Shown: in pieces, positions 26,387 to 34,636 of the stretch
How positions within the stretch are numbered: position 1 is the stretch's first letter
Layout: each line of letters starts with the position of its first letter
Source of the DNA: Comamonas testosteroni
GTDB taxonomy: Bacteria; Pseudomonadota; Gammaproteobacteria; Burkholderiales; Burkholderiaceae_C
Reading direction: 5' to 3'
Assembly (NCBI RefSeq): GCF_030505195.1
Contig: NZ_CP129672.1
Span: forward strand, 4,188,501-4,252,500
Length of the DNA: 64,000 nucleotides
The notes under the pieces: generated by a model
Databases searched by the model: none
The model's input: only the letters and a program-made list of their open reading frames with translations
What the model was told of the DNA's origin: nothing
Made by a program: the position numbers and the translations under genes

Positions 26387-27073
26387 TTACGGTATCGGAT
26401 GAACGCCGCCGCGGTTGTCATAGCAGCGGAAGACATTGCAGTTGACGATCTTGGCGGGCGGCTGCGATGGCGTGGGACGTGCCGGCGGGTAGCGGTTGGG
26501 AGGATGGCCATAGCCCCACTGCGGGCGGTTGATGGCATTGGGATGCAGGGCCCGGCTTTGCTGCAACTGTTGGTAGGCGGCAGCGCCCAGGCAGCTCATC
26601 TCCATCTGGGCCTGGGCCGCCTGGCTGCGCTCACCCCAGGTGGCTGGGTCGGGGCTGGCTTCGGCCAGGATGGCGTTGTAGCGCTCGCGGGCCTGGCGGC
26701 AGGCGGGCGTGTTTTCCAGATTGACTCCGGCCCGGGCCCGGGCTCTCTCGGCGGCCTCGCGTTCCTTGCGCTCCTGCTCTTCACGCTGGCGGCGCTGGGC
26801 ATCGTCGCGCTCCATCTGAGCCTTGCTGCGCTCCCGCGCCTGGCTGGCATTGGCACGCTCGGCCGCAATTTCCTCGGCGCTCTTTGCCGCCTGAATCTGC
26901 GTGCTCATTTCGCCCGAAATGCAGCGGCCATTGGTATAGGTCACCTCGCCGGTCTTGGCATCGACACAGCGCATGACCTGAGCCTGGGCCGTGCCTGCGA
27001 TCAGCACCCAGCCCACGAGCAAGCCCAGCGGCAGCCTGCGCATGGTGACGGCGGGAGATAGGGGCTCTGGCAT
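26387..27073 (-). CDS. DUF4124-like secreted protein
   Basis: A 228-residue exported protein. A hydrophobic signal (RRLPLGLLVGWVLIAGTAQA) is followed by VMRCVDAKTGEVTYTNGRCISG, the short DUF4124-like motif. Residues about 65-125 are a highly charged Glu/Arg/Lys/Gln coiled-coil stretch. The Pro-rich tail ends with two cysteines (VNCNVFRCYDN). ATG 27073 has AAGGAG six bases upstream. The stop codon abuts a GC-rich repeat. Function unknown; a periplasmic structural or envelope role is possible. Confidence 0.75.
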   Translation of the reverse strand: MPEPLSPAVTMRRLPLGLLVGWVLIAGTAQAQVMRCVDAKTGEVTYTNGRCISGEMSTQIQAAKSAEEIAAERANASQARERSKAQMERDDAQRRQREEQERKEREAAERARARAGVNLENTPACRQARERYNAILAEASPDPATWGERSQAAQAQMEMSCLGAAAYQQLQQSRALHPNAINRPQWGYGHPPNRYPPARPTPSQPPAKIVNCNVFRCYDNRGGVHPIP

Positions 27074-27165
27074 GACCGCTCCTTCAAAGGCGTTTGAGTG
27101 CCTGCAAATTATGAAGTGGCGGCAGGAAAAGTAGAAGCGGTGCCGCGCCGCAGCGTCCGGTCAGC

Positions 27166-27196
27166 GCCAGTCACCGCCAGTCACCGCCAGTCACCG
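27166..27196. repeat. Three tandem 10-bp repeats at a gene's stop codon
   Basis: GCCAGTCACC occurs three times in a row. It spans the 3' end and stop codon of the Arg/Gln-rich lipoprotein gene at 27181-27807. Because the unit is 10 bases, each gain or loss changes which frame is open at the end of the gene. Confidence 0.85.
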
Positions 27197-27807
27197 CGAA
27201 GAGGAAAGCGCTGTTGCTGGCCTTCGCGCTGGCGCTGATCATGCTCACGTTCGCGGTCTTGCTGTTGGCGGTCTGGTGGTTGGCGGTCGCGGGACTGTTG
27301 CTGGCGATCACGTTCGGCCTGCATGCGCTCACGCTCGCGTTGCTGCGACTGCTGCTGTTGTTCACGCTCCTGCTGGCGGCGCATCTGGTCCTGATCACGA
27401 CGATTCTGGGATTGCTGGCGATCCCATTCGCGGCGTTGCTGATCCTGCATGCGCTGCTGCTCGCGCTGTTGCTGATCGCGGTCGCGCTCCATCTGGCGTT
27501 GCCATTGTTCGCGATCGCGCATGTTCTGGGCGCGATCACGTTCCAGTTCGCGCTGGCGTTCCCACTGACGGCGCTCACGCTCGCGCCAGGCCCAGTCATT
27601 GCGCTCCTGACCCTGATAGACCGGGTAGGCGGGATAAGCGGGCTGCGGGCTGTAAATGGTGGTGGAGCCATAGCTGCCACCGTAACCACCGCCATAGCCG
27701 GATTCGAACTCGCCGGGAACCGCGCAGGCAGTGCACAGCACCGCCAACCCCCCCATGCTGGCCAAGCGTATGGAGGTGGACATCAAGGCCTGCAAGATTG
27801 GTTTCAT
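27181..27807 (-). CDS. Arg/Gln-rich low-complexity lipoprotein-like protein
   Basis: A 208-residue protein. Its N-terminus has a hydrophobic segment ending GGLAVLCTAC|AVPG, a probable lipoprotein signal with Cys after an LCTA-like lipobox. A Gly/Tyr/Ser linker follows (ESGYGGGYGGSYG). From about residue 70 the sequence is almost wholly Arg, Gln, Glu, Asp and Met, predicted to form one long charged helix. It is encoded by repeated GATCGCG-like DNA. ATG 27807 is preferred to an upstream start at 27900. No family is recognised; it sits next to another charged secreted protein (26387-27073). Confidence 0.7.
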   Translation of the reverse strand: MKPILQALMSTSIRLASMGGLAVLCTACAVPGEFESGYGGGYGGSYGSTTIYSPQPAYPAYPVYQGQERNDWAWRERERRQWERQRELERDRAQNMRDREQWQRQMERDRDQQQREQQRMQDQQRREWDRQQSQNRRDQDQMRRQQEREQQQQSQQRERERMQAERDRQQQSRDRQPPDRQQQDREREHDQRQREGQQQRFPLRGDWR

Positions 27808-28067
27808 GGCTTGTCTGGTGAAGTGTGGGTGGGCGCAATGCCTTGTGCTCTTAACGTTTGGCGGCTGCTCCGGGTTGACCTCATTGGGCTGTCTGCTCAT
27901 TCAATGAGAGCTACTTGCGATTGGCTGCTGAGCGATCAAGGCAGTTTTTATTGAATTTTCAGGTTGACGCCCAGGTTGACGCCATGGTGACCCTTTTGCC
28001 TGGAGCGCTGCCAAAGCGTCGCTAGAATGACCTCGTCTTGCGGTGCCTCCAGGTTCACCGTAAAGCA

Positions 28068-28230
28068 GCGTTCTCAGGGCGGGGTGCAATTCCCCACCGG
28101 CGGTATCTGCGGCAATGCCTTGCATTGACTGCAGCAGCCCGCGAGCGCCTGCAGTCTCGCCAGAGACTGCAGGGTCAGCAGATCTGGTGAGATGCCAGAG
28201 CCGACGGTCATAGTCCGGATGAAAGAGATC
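28068..28230 (+). ncRNA. FMN riboswitch (RFN element)
   Basis: The conserved blocks of the RFN element are present in order: TTCTCAGGGCGGGGTGCAAT, CCCCACCGGCGGTAT, GCCCGCGAGCGCC, a variable stem, GGTCAGCAGATCTGGTGAGA, GCCAGAGCCGACGGTCA and TAGTCCGGATGAAAGAGA. It lies about 95 bases before the lumazine synthase start codon. FMN binding is expected to lower expression of that gene. No clear expression-platform terminator was seen in the following bases, so control may be at translation. A possible -10 box (TAGAAT) lies at 28023-28028. Confidence 0.95.
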
Positions 28231-28324
28231 GCGCAGCATCGGTCCGTGATGCAGCTGTCGCTGCCGCATGGGCAGGTGTTCATGCGCACGCCCTGATTCA
28301 TTGGAATTTTCTGGAAATACCACC

Positions 28325-28867
28325 ATGAATCAGACCCCTATCTCCATGAACTTCGCCACTCACGCGACTTCCGAAGGCACGCCCTGGAAGGCCGTGGCCG
28401 GCCGCAGCCGCATTGCAATCATCAGCGCCAGCTGGCACACCGAAGTGGTCTACCAGGCCCGCGATGCTGCCCAGGCCGAACTCCAGGCGCAGGGCATGCA
28501 AGCCGCCAACATCACGCATTTCAGCGTACCCGGTGCCTTTGAAATCCCGCTGCTGGCCAAGAAGCTGGCGCAAAGCGGCCGTTTCGACGCCGTGATCGCC
28601 ACGGCGCTGATCGTCAACGGCGGCATCTATCGCCATGAATTCGTGACCACGGCCGTGATCGACGGCCTGATGCGCGTGCAGATGGATACCGAAGTACCCG
28701 TGTTCTCCGCCGTGCTGACACCGCGCGACTTCCACGAGCATGGCGATCATGTGGAGTTCTTCCGCCAGCACTTTGTGAAGAAGGGCGTGGAAGTGGCCCA
28801 TGCCTGCCTGAGCACGCTGGACCAGCATGCCAAGGTGGATGCATTCTTGCATGCCAAGGCAGCCTGA
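28325..28867 (+). CDS. ribH: 6,7-dimethyl-8-ribityllumazine synthase, RibH2-like
   Basis: A 180-residue lumazine synthase, which condenses a ribitylaminopyrimidine with dihydroxybutanone phosphate in riboflavin synthesis. Seen: ISASWHTEVVYQAR, FSVPGAFEIPLLAKKLA, ATALIVNGGIYRHEFV and the long C-terminal part PRDFHEHGDHVEFFRQHFVKKGVEVAHACL. That tail resembles the RibH2 type known from Brucella and Mesorhizobium rather than the usual RibH1. It stands alone under an FMN riboswitch with no ribBA, ribE or ribD neighbour. ATG 28325 is chosen; an earlier start at 28268 lies in the leader. Confidence 0.9.
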   Translation: MNQTPISMNFATHATSEGTPWKAVAGRSRIAIISASWHTEVVYQARDAAQAELQAQGMQAANITHFSVPGAFEIPLLAKKLAQSGRFDAVIATALIVNGGIYRHEFVTTAVIDGLMRVQMDTEVPVFSAVLTPRDFHEHGDHVEFFRQHFVKKGVEVAHACLSTLDQHAKVDAFLHAKAA

Positions 28868-28888
28868 GCGGAATGTGTTGATGCAAGA

Positions 28889-28913
28889 ACGCCCCAGTCT
28901 GGGGCGTTTTTTT
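28889..28913 (+). terminator. Intrinsic terminator after ribH
   Basis: ACGCCCCAGTCTGGGGCGT followed by seven T residues, about 20 bases after the ribH stop codon. Confidence 0.9.
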
Positions 28914-29107
28914 GGGGCCCTGCTGCCATTTCGCGAGCGAGGGCTTGCGGCGGGTTTTTCCATCACAGCCCGGCGCGCTTGCCGATCCCTGAAAACACTG
29001 ATTGTTGTGCCGGTGTAGCACTCGCTGCACCTATGTGATTGCCTCATTGCCAATTGCCTGTCGCGAGGCATAAGGTTGCGTCTTGTCTCAACCGAGTGGA
29101 GTGCGCA

Positions 29108-30244
29108 ATGAAGAATTTTGGCAAGTTGTGTATCGCGACAGTCGTAGCAGGTATGGCAGGGGGCGTGATGGCCCAGGAGCAGATCATCAAGATCGGCCAT
29201 ATCGGCCCGACCTCCGGCCCTCAGGCTCACTTCGGCAAGGACGATGAAAACGGCGTGCGCATGGCCATCGAGGACCTCAACGCCAAAGGCATGGAAATCG
29301 GCGGCAAGAAGGTCAAGTTCGTGCTGGTGGCCGAGGACGATGTGGCCGATCCCAAGCAAGGTACGGCGGCTTCGCAAAAACTGTGCGATGACAAGGTCGC
29401 CGGGGCCGTGGCCTTTGTGAACTCCGGTGTGGCGATTCCTTCTTCCAAGGTGTTCCAGGACTGCGGCATTCCCATGATCACGGGTGCGGCGACCAATCCC
29501 GATCTGACCAAGCCCGGCTGGAACACCACCTACCGCGTGATTGCCAACGACAACGCCCTGGGCGCGGCCCTTGCCACCTATGCGGCCAAGAATCTCAAGC
29601 TCAAGAACGTGGCCGTGATCGACGACCGCACGGCCTATGGTCAGGGTCTGGCCAATGTGTTCAAGAAGGATGCCGAAAAGCAGGGCATCAAGATCGTTGC
29701 CAACGAGTTCACCAACGACAAGGCCACGGACTTCATGGCCATTCTGACCTCCATCAAGGCCAAGAAACCCGATGCCATCTTCTACGGCGGCATGTATGGT
29801 CAGGCCGGCCCCATGCTGCGCCAGATGGCCCAGCTGGGCATGAACGACGTCAAGATGTTCGGCGGTGACGGCATTTGCGTGACCGAGCTGGCCAAGGTGG
29901 CTGCCGGCGCCAAGCCGCTGGAGAACGTGGTCTGCGCCGACGGCGGTGCCTCCATCGCCAAGATGCCTGGCGGCATGGAATGGAAGAAGCGCTATGACGC
30001 CAAGTATCCGGGCCAGTTCCAGGTCTACAGCCCCTATTTCTATGACGGCACCATGCTGCTGGCCGACGCCATGAAGCGTGCCAATTCATGGGACCCCAAG
30101 GTCTATATCCCCTTCCTGCAGAAGTCCGACTATTCGGGTGTGACCTCCAAGATCCAGTTCGAGAAGAACGGCGAAATGAAGAACCCCAGCTATACGCTGA
30201 GCCGCTATGTGGGCGGCAACAAGACGCCTATCGATCTGAAATGA
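29108..30244 (+). CDS. Branched-chain amino acid-type ABC substrate-binding protein
   Basis: A 378-residue periplasmic binding protein of the LivJ/type I fold. It has a signal peptide (MKNFGKLCIATVVAGMAGGVMAQ), then IIKIGHIGPTSGPQAHFGKDDENGVRMAIEDLNAKG, DPKQGTAASQKLCDD and the VAVIDDRTAYGQGLANVFKKDAEKQG hinge region. It should deliver an amino acid or related compound to a Liv-type ABC permease, but no permease genes are adjacent. Transcription is likely from its own promoter; a strong terminator follows. The ATG at 29108 is used; the longer frame from 29039 adds non-signal sequence. Confidence 0.92.
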   Translation: MKNFGKLCIATVVAGMAGGVMAQEQIIKIGHIGPTSGPQAHFGKDDENGVRMAIEDLNAKGMEIGGKKVKFVLVAEDDVADPKQGTAASQKLCDDKVAGAVAFVNSGVAIPSSKVFQDCGIPMITGAATNPDLTKPGWNTTYRVIANDNALGAALATYAAKNLKLKNVAVIDDRTAYGQGLANVFKKDAEKQGIKIVANEFTNDKATDFMAILTSIKAKKPDAIFYGGMYGQAGPMLRQMAQLGMNDVKMFGGDGICVTELAKVAAGAKPLENVVCADGGASIAKMPGGMEWKKRYDAKYPGQFQVYSPYFYDGTMLLADAMKRANSWDPKVYIPFLQKSDYSGVTSKIQFEKNGEMKNPSYTLSRYVGGNKTPIDLK

Positions 30245-30285
30245 TGGTTTGAGTGCGTCGGGCCATGTGGTGTGGCCTGCTTTGC

Positions 30286-30321
30286 AAAGCCTGCAGATGC
30301 CTCGCATTTGCAGGCTTTTTT
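30286..30321 (+). terminator. Intrinsic terminator after the Liv-type binding protein gene
   Basis: AAAGCCTGCAGATG...CATTTGCAGGCTTTTTT forms a long stem with a T-run, 40-80 bases after the stop codon, and separates the gene from the convergent LysR gene. Confidence 0.85.
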
Positions 30322-30387
30322 GCTTTCGGCCTTGGGTGGCCGGCGTGGATGGCTGCCGCTCGGATCCTTGCATGCGAAAGGATTGCG

Positions 30388-31299
30388 CTAGTTCTGCATG
30401 CCCTCTAGCTGCGCGAAATACTCACGCAGCACCTCGATGGCCTCGCGTACCTTGGCGGGCAGGCTGTCGCGGCTGGCGGTGACGGCCCAGATATCCAGCA
30501 TGCCCATGTTCCAGTCAGGCAGCAGGCGTACCAGGCTGCCCGTCTCCAGACTTGCCGCCACGTCATGGGCCGAAAGCAGGGCAAGCCCCAGACCCGCTTC
30601 GCAGAACTGCTGCACCGCGCTGCGGTGGTTGCTGACCATGAGCGGCCGCACCTGCAGCCGGTATTCCTGCGCCGTGCCCTGCTGTCGCCACAAAAAATCG
30701 GCATGGGCGTCGTCGCTGCGGCTCATCTCCAGCCAGGGCAGCTGTGCCAGCTCGCCAGGGTGTTGGGGTTTGCTGCCGTGGGCCTTGATCCAATGCGGCG
30801 AGGCGCAGAGCACGGTGGCGCTGCGCCCCAGGTGGCGGGCCACCCAACTGGAATCCTGCAGATTGCCGAAGCGCAGCGCCAGATCCACGCGCGCCTGGAT
30901 CAGGTCTATGGGAGCGTCATCCATCAGCAGGCGCAGCCGCAGCTCAGGGTGCATGGCCAGCCATTGGCCAAGCGCCGGGGCCGCATGCTGGGTGAAACCT
31001 GCCGGGGCCGCCAGGCGCAGCTCGCCGCTGGGCCGCTGATGCTCGGCGGCCAGCTCGGCGCGCGCCCGGCTGGCCGCTTCGCACATGGCGGCGCACTGGA
31101 TGTAGAAGCGCTGGCCGGCATCGGTCAGCGTCAGTTGGCGCGTGGAGCGGTGCAGCAGCGTCAGGCCGGCATCGTGCTCCAGCTGACGGATATGCTGGCT
31201 GACGGCCGAGGGCGTCATGTCGAGCTGGCGGGCGGCCGCGCTCATGCTGCCGCGCTCCACCACGGCGGCAAAAATGGCCATGCGTCTGAAATCTTCCAT
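30388..31299 (-). CDS. LysR family transcriptional regulator
   Basis: A 303-residue LysR-type regulator. The N-terminal winged helix-turn-helix is clear (MEDFRRMAIFAAVVERGSMSAAARQLDMTPSAVSQHIRQLE), with the effector domain from about residue 90. It is divergent from an NmrA-like oxidoreductase gene that starts 108 bases away, the usual sign that the regulator controls that gene. A strand of this subfamily (CrgA/AaeR-like) responds to aromatic or toxic compounds, but the ligand here is unknown. Confidence 0.93.
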   Translation of the reverse strand: MEDFRRMAIFAAVVERGSMSAAARQLDMTPSAVSQHIRQLEHDAGLTLLHRSTRQLTLTDAGQRFYIQCAAMCEAASRARAELAAEHQRPSGELRLAAPAGFTQHAAPALGQWLAMHPELRLRLLMDDAPIDLIQARVDLALRFGNLQDSSWVARHLGRSATVLCASPHWIKAHGSKPQHPGELAQLPWLEMSRSDDAHADFLWRQQGTAQEYRLQVRPLMVSNHRSAVQQFCEAGLGLALLSAHDVAASLETGSLVRLLPDWNMGMLDIWAVTASRDSLPAKVREAIEVLREYFAQLEGMQN

Positions 31300-31407
31300 G
31301 AGGCTATTTTGAAGTTCTCCTTCAAGGTCATGGTGGCTGAAAGGGGTTTTTCTCGCGATTGATGCCGATTAATCTTTAGCCCTGTTGAAGATACAAGGAG
31401 TTTTTCC

Positions 31408-32067
31408 ATGAAAGTTGCATTGATTGGCGCCACGGGTTTTGTCGGTGCCGGATTGCTGGATGAGTTGCTGCGTCGCGGCCATGAAGTCGTGGCCCTGGTA
31501 CGCAAGCCCGAGGCCGCTGCCGTGCGCGAGCATGTGCAGTTCGTCAAGGCCGATGTGCTCAACGCCGACGAGGTGCAGCGCGCCGTGACTGGCTGCGATG
31601 CGGTGGTCAGCGCCTATAACGCAGGCTGGAGCAATCCCAATATCTATGACGATTTCATGCAGGGCTCGCGTGCCATCGTTCAAGGCGTCAAGGCTGCGGG
31701 CATCAAGCGCTATCTGGTCGTGGGCGGAGCCGGCAGCCTGTATGTCAATGGCCAGCAGCTGGTGGATTCGCCGGACTTTCCTGCGTTCATCAAGCCCGGT
31801 GCCTCGGCGGCGCGCGACATGTTTGCCGAGCTGCAAAAGGAAGCCGCTCTGGACTGGACCATGCTGAGCCCGGCCGTGGGCTTTCATGGCGGCTCCGATG
31901 CGCAATCCAGGGGCCGAACCGGTCAGTACCGCACGGGCAAGGATGAGCCTTTGGTGCAGGCTGACGGTCAGCCTGGCGATATTTCGGTGCAGGACCTGGC
32001 CGTTGCGTTGATCGATGCCCTGGACAGGAACGAACACCTCAAGGCCCGTTTCACCGTCGCCTATTGA
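31408..32067 (+). CDS. NmrA/SDR-like NAD(P)-binding oxidoreductase
   Basis: A 219-residue single-domain NAD(P)-binding protein. It begins MKVALIGATGFVGAGLLDELLRRGHEV, the GxTGxxG Rossmann motif of atypical SDRs. It shows LVVGGAGSLYV and a PAFIKPGASAARDMFAEL stretch in place of a canonical YxxxK site, as in NmrA-like or flavin reductase-like proteins (E. coli YtfG/Bacillus YwnB types). Paired with a divergent LysR gene, it is probably induced by that regulator. A strong AAGGAG site precedes the ATG. Confidence 0.9.
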   Translation: MKVALIGATGFVGAGLLDELLRRGHEVVALVRKPEAAAVREHVQFVKADVLNADEVQRAVTGCDAVVSAYNAGWSNPNIYDDFMQGSRAIVQGVKAAGIKRYLVVGGAGSLYVNGQQLVDSPDFPAFIKPGASAARDMFAELQKEAALDWTMLSPAVGFHGGSDAQSRGRTGQYRTGKDEPLVQADGQPGDISVQDLAVALIDALDRNEHLKARFTVAY

Positions 32068-32198
32068 GCTCGGGATCTGCCGCAGCCCAGTCCGACCCCA
32101 TTGATTGATGGGGCAAGGCCGGGCTGCCTGTCTGCTGCCATGCTGCAAGCGCACAATTTCGGGTTTTGCGGCGCCAGACGCCGGCACGCCTTGATTGC

Positions 32199-33407
32199 AT
32201 GACACAAACCTTGACTGCCCCTGTCGAATCGACCCGATCTCCCACCCAGGCCTGGCTCAGCGTGATTGCGCTGGCGCTGGGCGCTTTTGTTTTCAATACC
32301 AGCGAGTTTGTGCCCGTCGGCCTGCTCAGCAGCATCGGCGCCAGTTTTGACATGCAAGTCGAGCAAGTGGGGCTGATGCTCACCATCTATGCCTGGGTGG
32401 TGGCGCTGGCCTCGCTGCCCTTCATGCTGCTCACACGCAAGGTGGAGCGGCGCAAGCTGCTGATGGGCGTATTCGCGGTGTTCGTACTCAGTCATCTGCT
32501 CTCGGGTGTGGCATGGAGCTATGCGTCCCTGGTCATCAGCCGTATCGGCATTGCGCTGTCGCACGCGGTGTTCTGGTCCATCACGGCCTCGCTGGCCGTG
32601 CGGGTGGCACCTGCGGGCAAGAAGGCCATGGCATTGAGCCTGCTGGCCACGGGCACTTCCGTGGCCATGGTGCTGGGCATTCCGCTGGGTCGCATCGTGG
32701 GCGAATGGCTGGGCTGGCGCATGACGTTTCTGGCCATTGGCGCGGTGGCTGCGGTGGTGATGCTGGTGCTGGGCAAGTTGCTGCCTAGGCTGCCCAGCGA
32801 GAACGCAGGCTCCCTGTCCAGTGTGCCCATGCTGTTCAGGCGCCCGGCCCTGGTCGGCATCTATGTGCTGCTGGTGCTGGTGATTACCGGCCAGTTCACG
32901 GCCTATAGCTATATCGAGCCCTTTGTGCAGGACACCGCCGGCCATGCCGGCGAGGTGACCACGGCCGTGCTGCTGCTGTATGGCGGCATGGGCATTGTGG
33001 GCAGCGTGCTGTTTGGCTGGTTCGGCATGCGCTTTCCGCGCGGTTTCCTGCTGGCGTCCATCGGCGTGCTGGCGCTGAGCCTGTTGCTGCTGGTCATGAG
33101 CAGCACGCATGCCTGGAGCCTGTATCTGCAAAGCTCGGTCTGGGGCATTGCCATGATCTGCTTTGCGCTGTCCATGCAGTCCAAGGTGCTGAATCTGGCG
33201 CCCGATGCCACCGATGTGGCCATGTCCATGTTCTCGGGCATTTTCAATATCGGCATCGGCGGCGGCGCACTGCTGGGCAGCATCGTCAGCCAGCAATGGG
33301 GCATGACGCATATCGGCCTGGTGGGCGGTCTGCTGATCGCCATGGGCGGCGCGCTCTGGTTGTTCATGATGCTGAAGCTGGCCGACAGCTTTCGTTTGAG
33401 GTCCTAG
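32199..33407 (+). CDS. MFS sugar/arabinose efflux transporter (SotB-like)
   Basis: A 402-residue major facilitator protein with twelve hydrophobic segments. The first helix region [35 protein letters not shown] is typical of the drug:H+ antiporter DHA1 branch that includes SotB and YdhP. The loop motif [15 protein letters not shown] corresponds to the MFS A motif. ATG 32199 is preferred over a start at 32166. It probably exports a small sugar or toxic compound; the substrate is not predictable. Its stop codon lies inside an 18-base palindrome. Confidence 0.88.
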   Translation: MTQTLTAPVESTRSPTQAWLSVIALALGAFVFNTSEFVPVGLLSSIGASFDMQVEQVGLMLTIYAWVVALASLPFMLLTRKVERRKLLMGVFAVFVLSHLLSGVAWSYASLVISRIGIALSHAVFWSITASLAVRVAPAGKKAMALSLLATGTSVAMVLGIPLGRIVGEWLGWRMTFLAIGAVAAVVMLVLGKLLPRLPSENAGSLSSVPMLFRRPALVGIYVLLVLVITGQFTAYSYIEPFVQDTAGHAGEVTTAVLLLYGGMGIVGSVLFGWFGMRFPRGFLLASIGVLALSLLLLVMSSTHAWSLYLQSSVWGIAMICFALSMQSKVLNLAPDATDVAMSMFSGIFNIGIGGGALLGSIVSQQWGMTHIGLVGGLLIAMGGALWLFMMLKLADSFRLRS

Positions 33408-33423
33408 TTTTGTATACAAAACT
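33406..33423. promoter_or_regulatory. Perfect 18-bp palindrome upstream of the porin gene
   Basis: AGTTTTGTATACAAAACT is a perfect palindrome whose core TTGTATACAA fits the GT(N)AC-type operators of FadR/VanR-branch GntR regulators. It overlaps the last bases of the MFS stop codon and lies 55 bases before the porin start. No T-tract follows, so an operator is likelier than a terminator. No GntR regulator gene is in the window. Confidence 0.6.
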
Positions 33424-33478
33424 GGCCTGACTCTTGCATGGGTGGTTTGTCTCAAATTTTTAAGAGAGGAAATCATCC

Positions 33479-34528
33479 ATGAAAGCGTTTGCCGCAACCT
33501 TTACCACTATTGCCCTGGCAGCAGCCAGTCTGTCGGCTCAGGCCCAAAGCTCGGTGCAGCTCACCGGTACCGTCGATACCTACGTGGGCTCCATGAAGAT
33601 GGCAGGGCAGGAGCGCGTGGCCTCCGTCGGCTCTGGCGGCCTGACCACTTCGTGGTGGGGCGTGAAGGGCGTGGAAGATCTGGGCGGCGGTCTCAAGGCC
33701 GACTTCAATATCACCGGCTTTTTCCGTGCCGATACAGGTACCCCTGGCCGTTTCGATGCCGATCCCTTTTTCTCGCGTGATGCCAATGTGGGTCTGGCCG
33801 GCAGTTTGGGTCGTGTGAGCCTGGGTCGTGGCCTGGCACCGAATTTCCTGCCCACGGTGCTGACCAATCCGTTCGGCGACTCCTTCACGGTCTCCCCTCT
33901 GGTGCTGCATGCCAATATGACGACAGCGGCATGGGGCAATGACAGCCTGACCACAGCCTCCAACACGGGTTGGAGCAATCAGGTTCTGTACACCACGCCC
34001 AGCTTTGGCGGCCTCAAGGCCAATGTGCATTACCAGTTCGGCGAGCAGACCAGCAGCGGCAACAAGGGCAAGAAGAATGTGGGCCTGAACCTGATGTACT
34101 TCGGCGGCCCGCTGAGCCTGACCGCGTTCTACGAGCGCGCGCAGATCAACAACCCGGTCTCTCTGGCGGTGATGCCGACCAAGAGCAACTGGATGGTGGG
34201 CGGCAGCTATGACTTCAGCGTGGCCAAGCTCTATGCCACCTACGGCCAGGCCAAGATCAACGCCCAGGATCGCGAGAACACCACCTACTCGCTGGGTCTG
34301 GATGTACCCGTCAGCGGCACGGCAGGCACCATCAAGGCTGCTGCTGCACGCACCAAGTCGGAAGTGGGCAACGTCAGCGGCACACGCACCACCGTCAGCC
34401 TGGGCTACGACCACTTCCTGTCCAAGCGCACCGATGTCTACGCCGTGGCCATGTATGACCGCGTGAGCATGGACATTCCCAACAAATCCGGCACCAGCGC
34501 GGTGGTGGGTATTCGCCATCGTTTCTAA
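33479..34528 (+). CDS. Gram-negative general porin
   Basis: A 349-residue outer-membrane trimeric porin. It has a signal peptide (MKAFAATFTTIALAAASLSAQAQ), the first strand SSVQLTGTVDTYVGSM, the GVKGVEDLGGGLKADFNI signature of betaproteobacterial porins, alternating beta strands, and the C-terminal phenylalanine (VVGIRHRF) needed for BAM assembly. An AGAGAGGA site precedes the ATG. Diffusion of small solutes is the family role. It lies between a palindromic operator and a strong terminator, so it is its own transcription unit, next to the glutarate gene set. Confidence 0.95.
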   Translation: MKAFAATFTTIALAAASLSAQAQSSVQLTGTVDTYVGSMKMAGQERVASVGSGGLTTSWWGVKGVEDLGGGLKADFNITGFFRADTGTPGRFDADPFFSRDANVGLAGSLGRVSLGRGLAPNFLPTVLTNPFGDSFTVSPLVLHANMTTAAWGNDSLTTASNTGWSNQVLYTTPSFGGLKANVHYQFGEQTSSGNKGKKNVGLNLMYFGGPLSLTAFYERAQINNPVSLAVMPTKSNWMVGGSYDFSVAKLYATYGQAKINAQDRENTTYSLGLDVPVSGTAGTIKAAAARTKSEVGNVSGTRTTVSLGYDHFLSKRTDVYAVAMYDRVSMDIPNKSGTSAVVGIRHRF

Positions 34529-34581
34529 GCTGCACCAGTTTCATGCACCAGCACCTTGCTTGTGCATGAGCGGTACAAAGC

Positions 34582-34623
34582 AAAAAGTCCTCGCAGGCAT
34601 TCACACCTGCGAGGACTTTTTTT
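34582..34623. terminator. Bidirectional terminator between the porin and Bug genes
   Basis: AAAAAGTCCTCGCAGG and its complement CCTGCGAGGACTTTTTTT make a 13-base stem with A- and T-runs, lying 55 bases after the porin stop and 15 bases from the convergent Bug receptor stop. Confidence 0.9.
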
Positions 34624-34636
34624 GGGATGAAGACGC

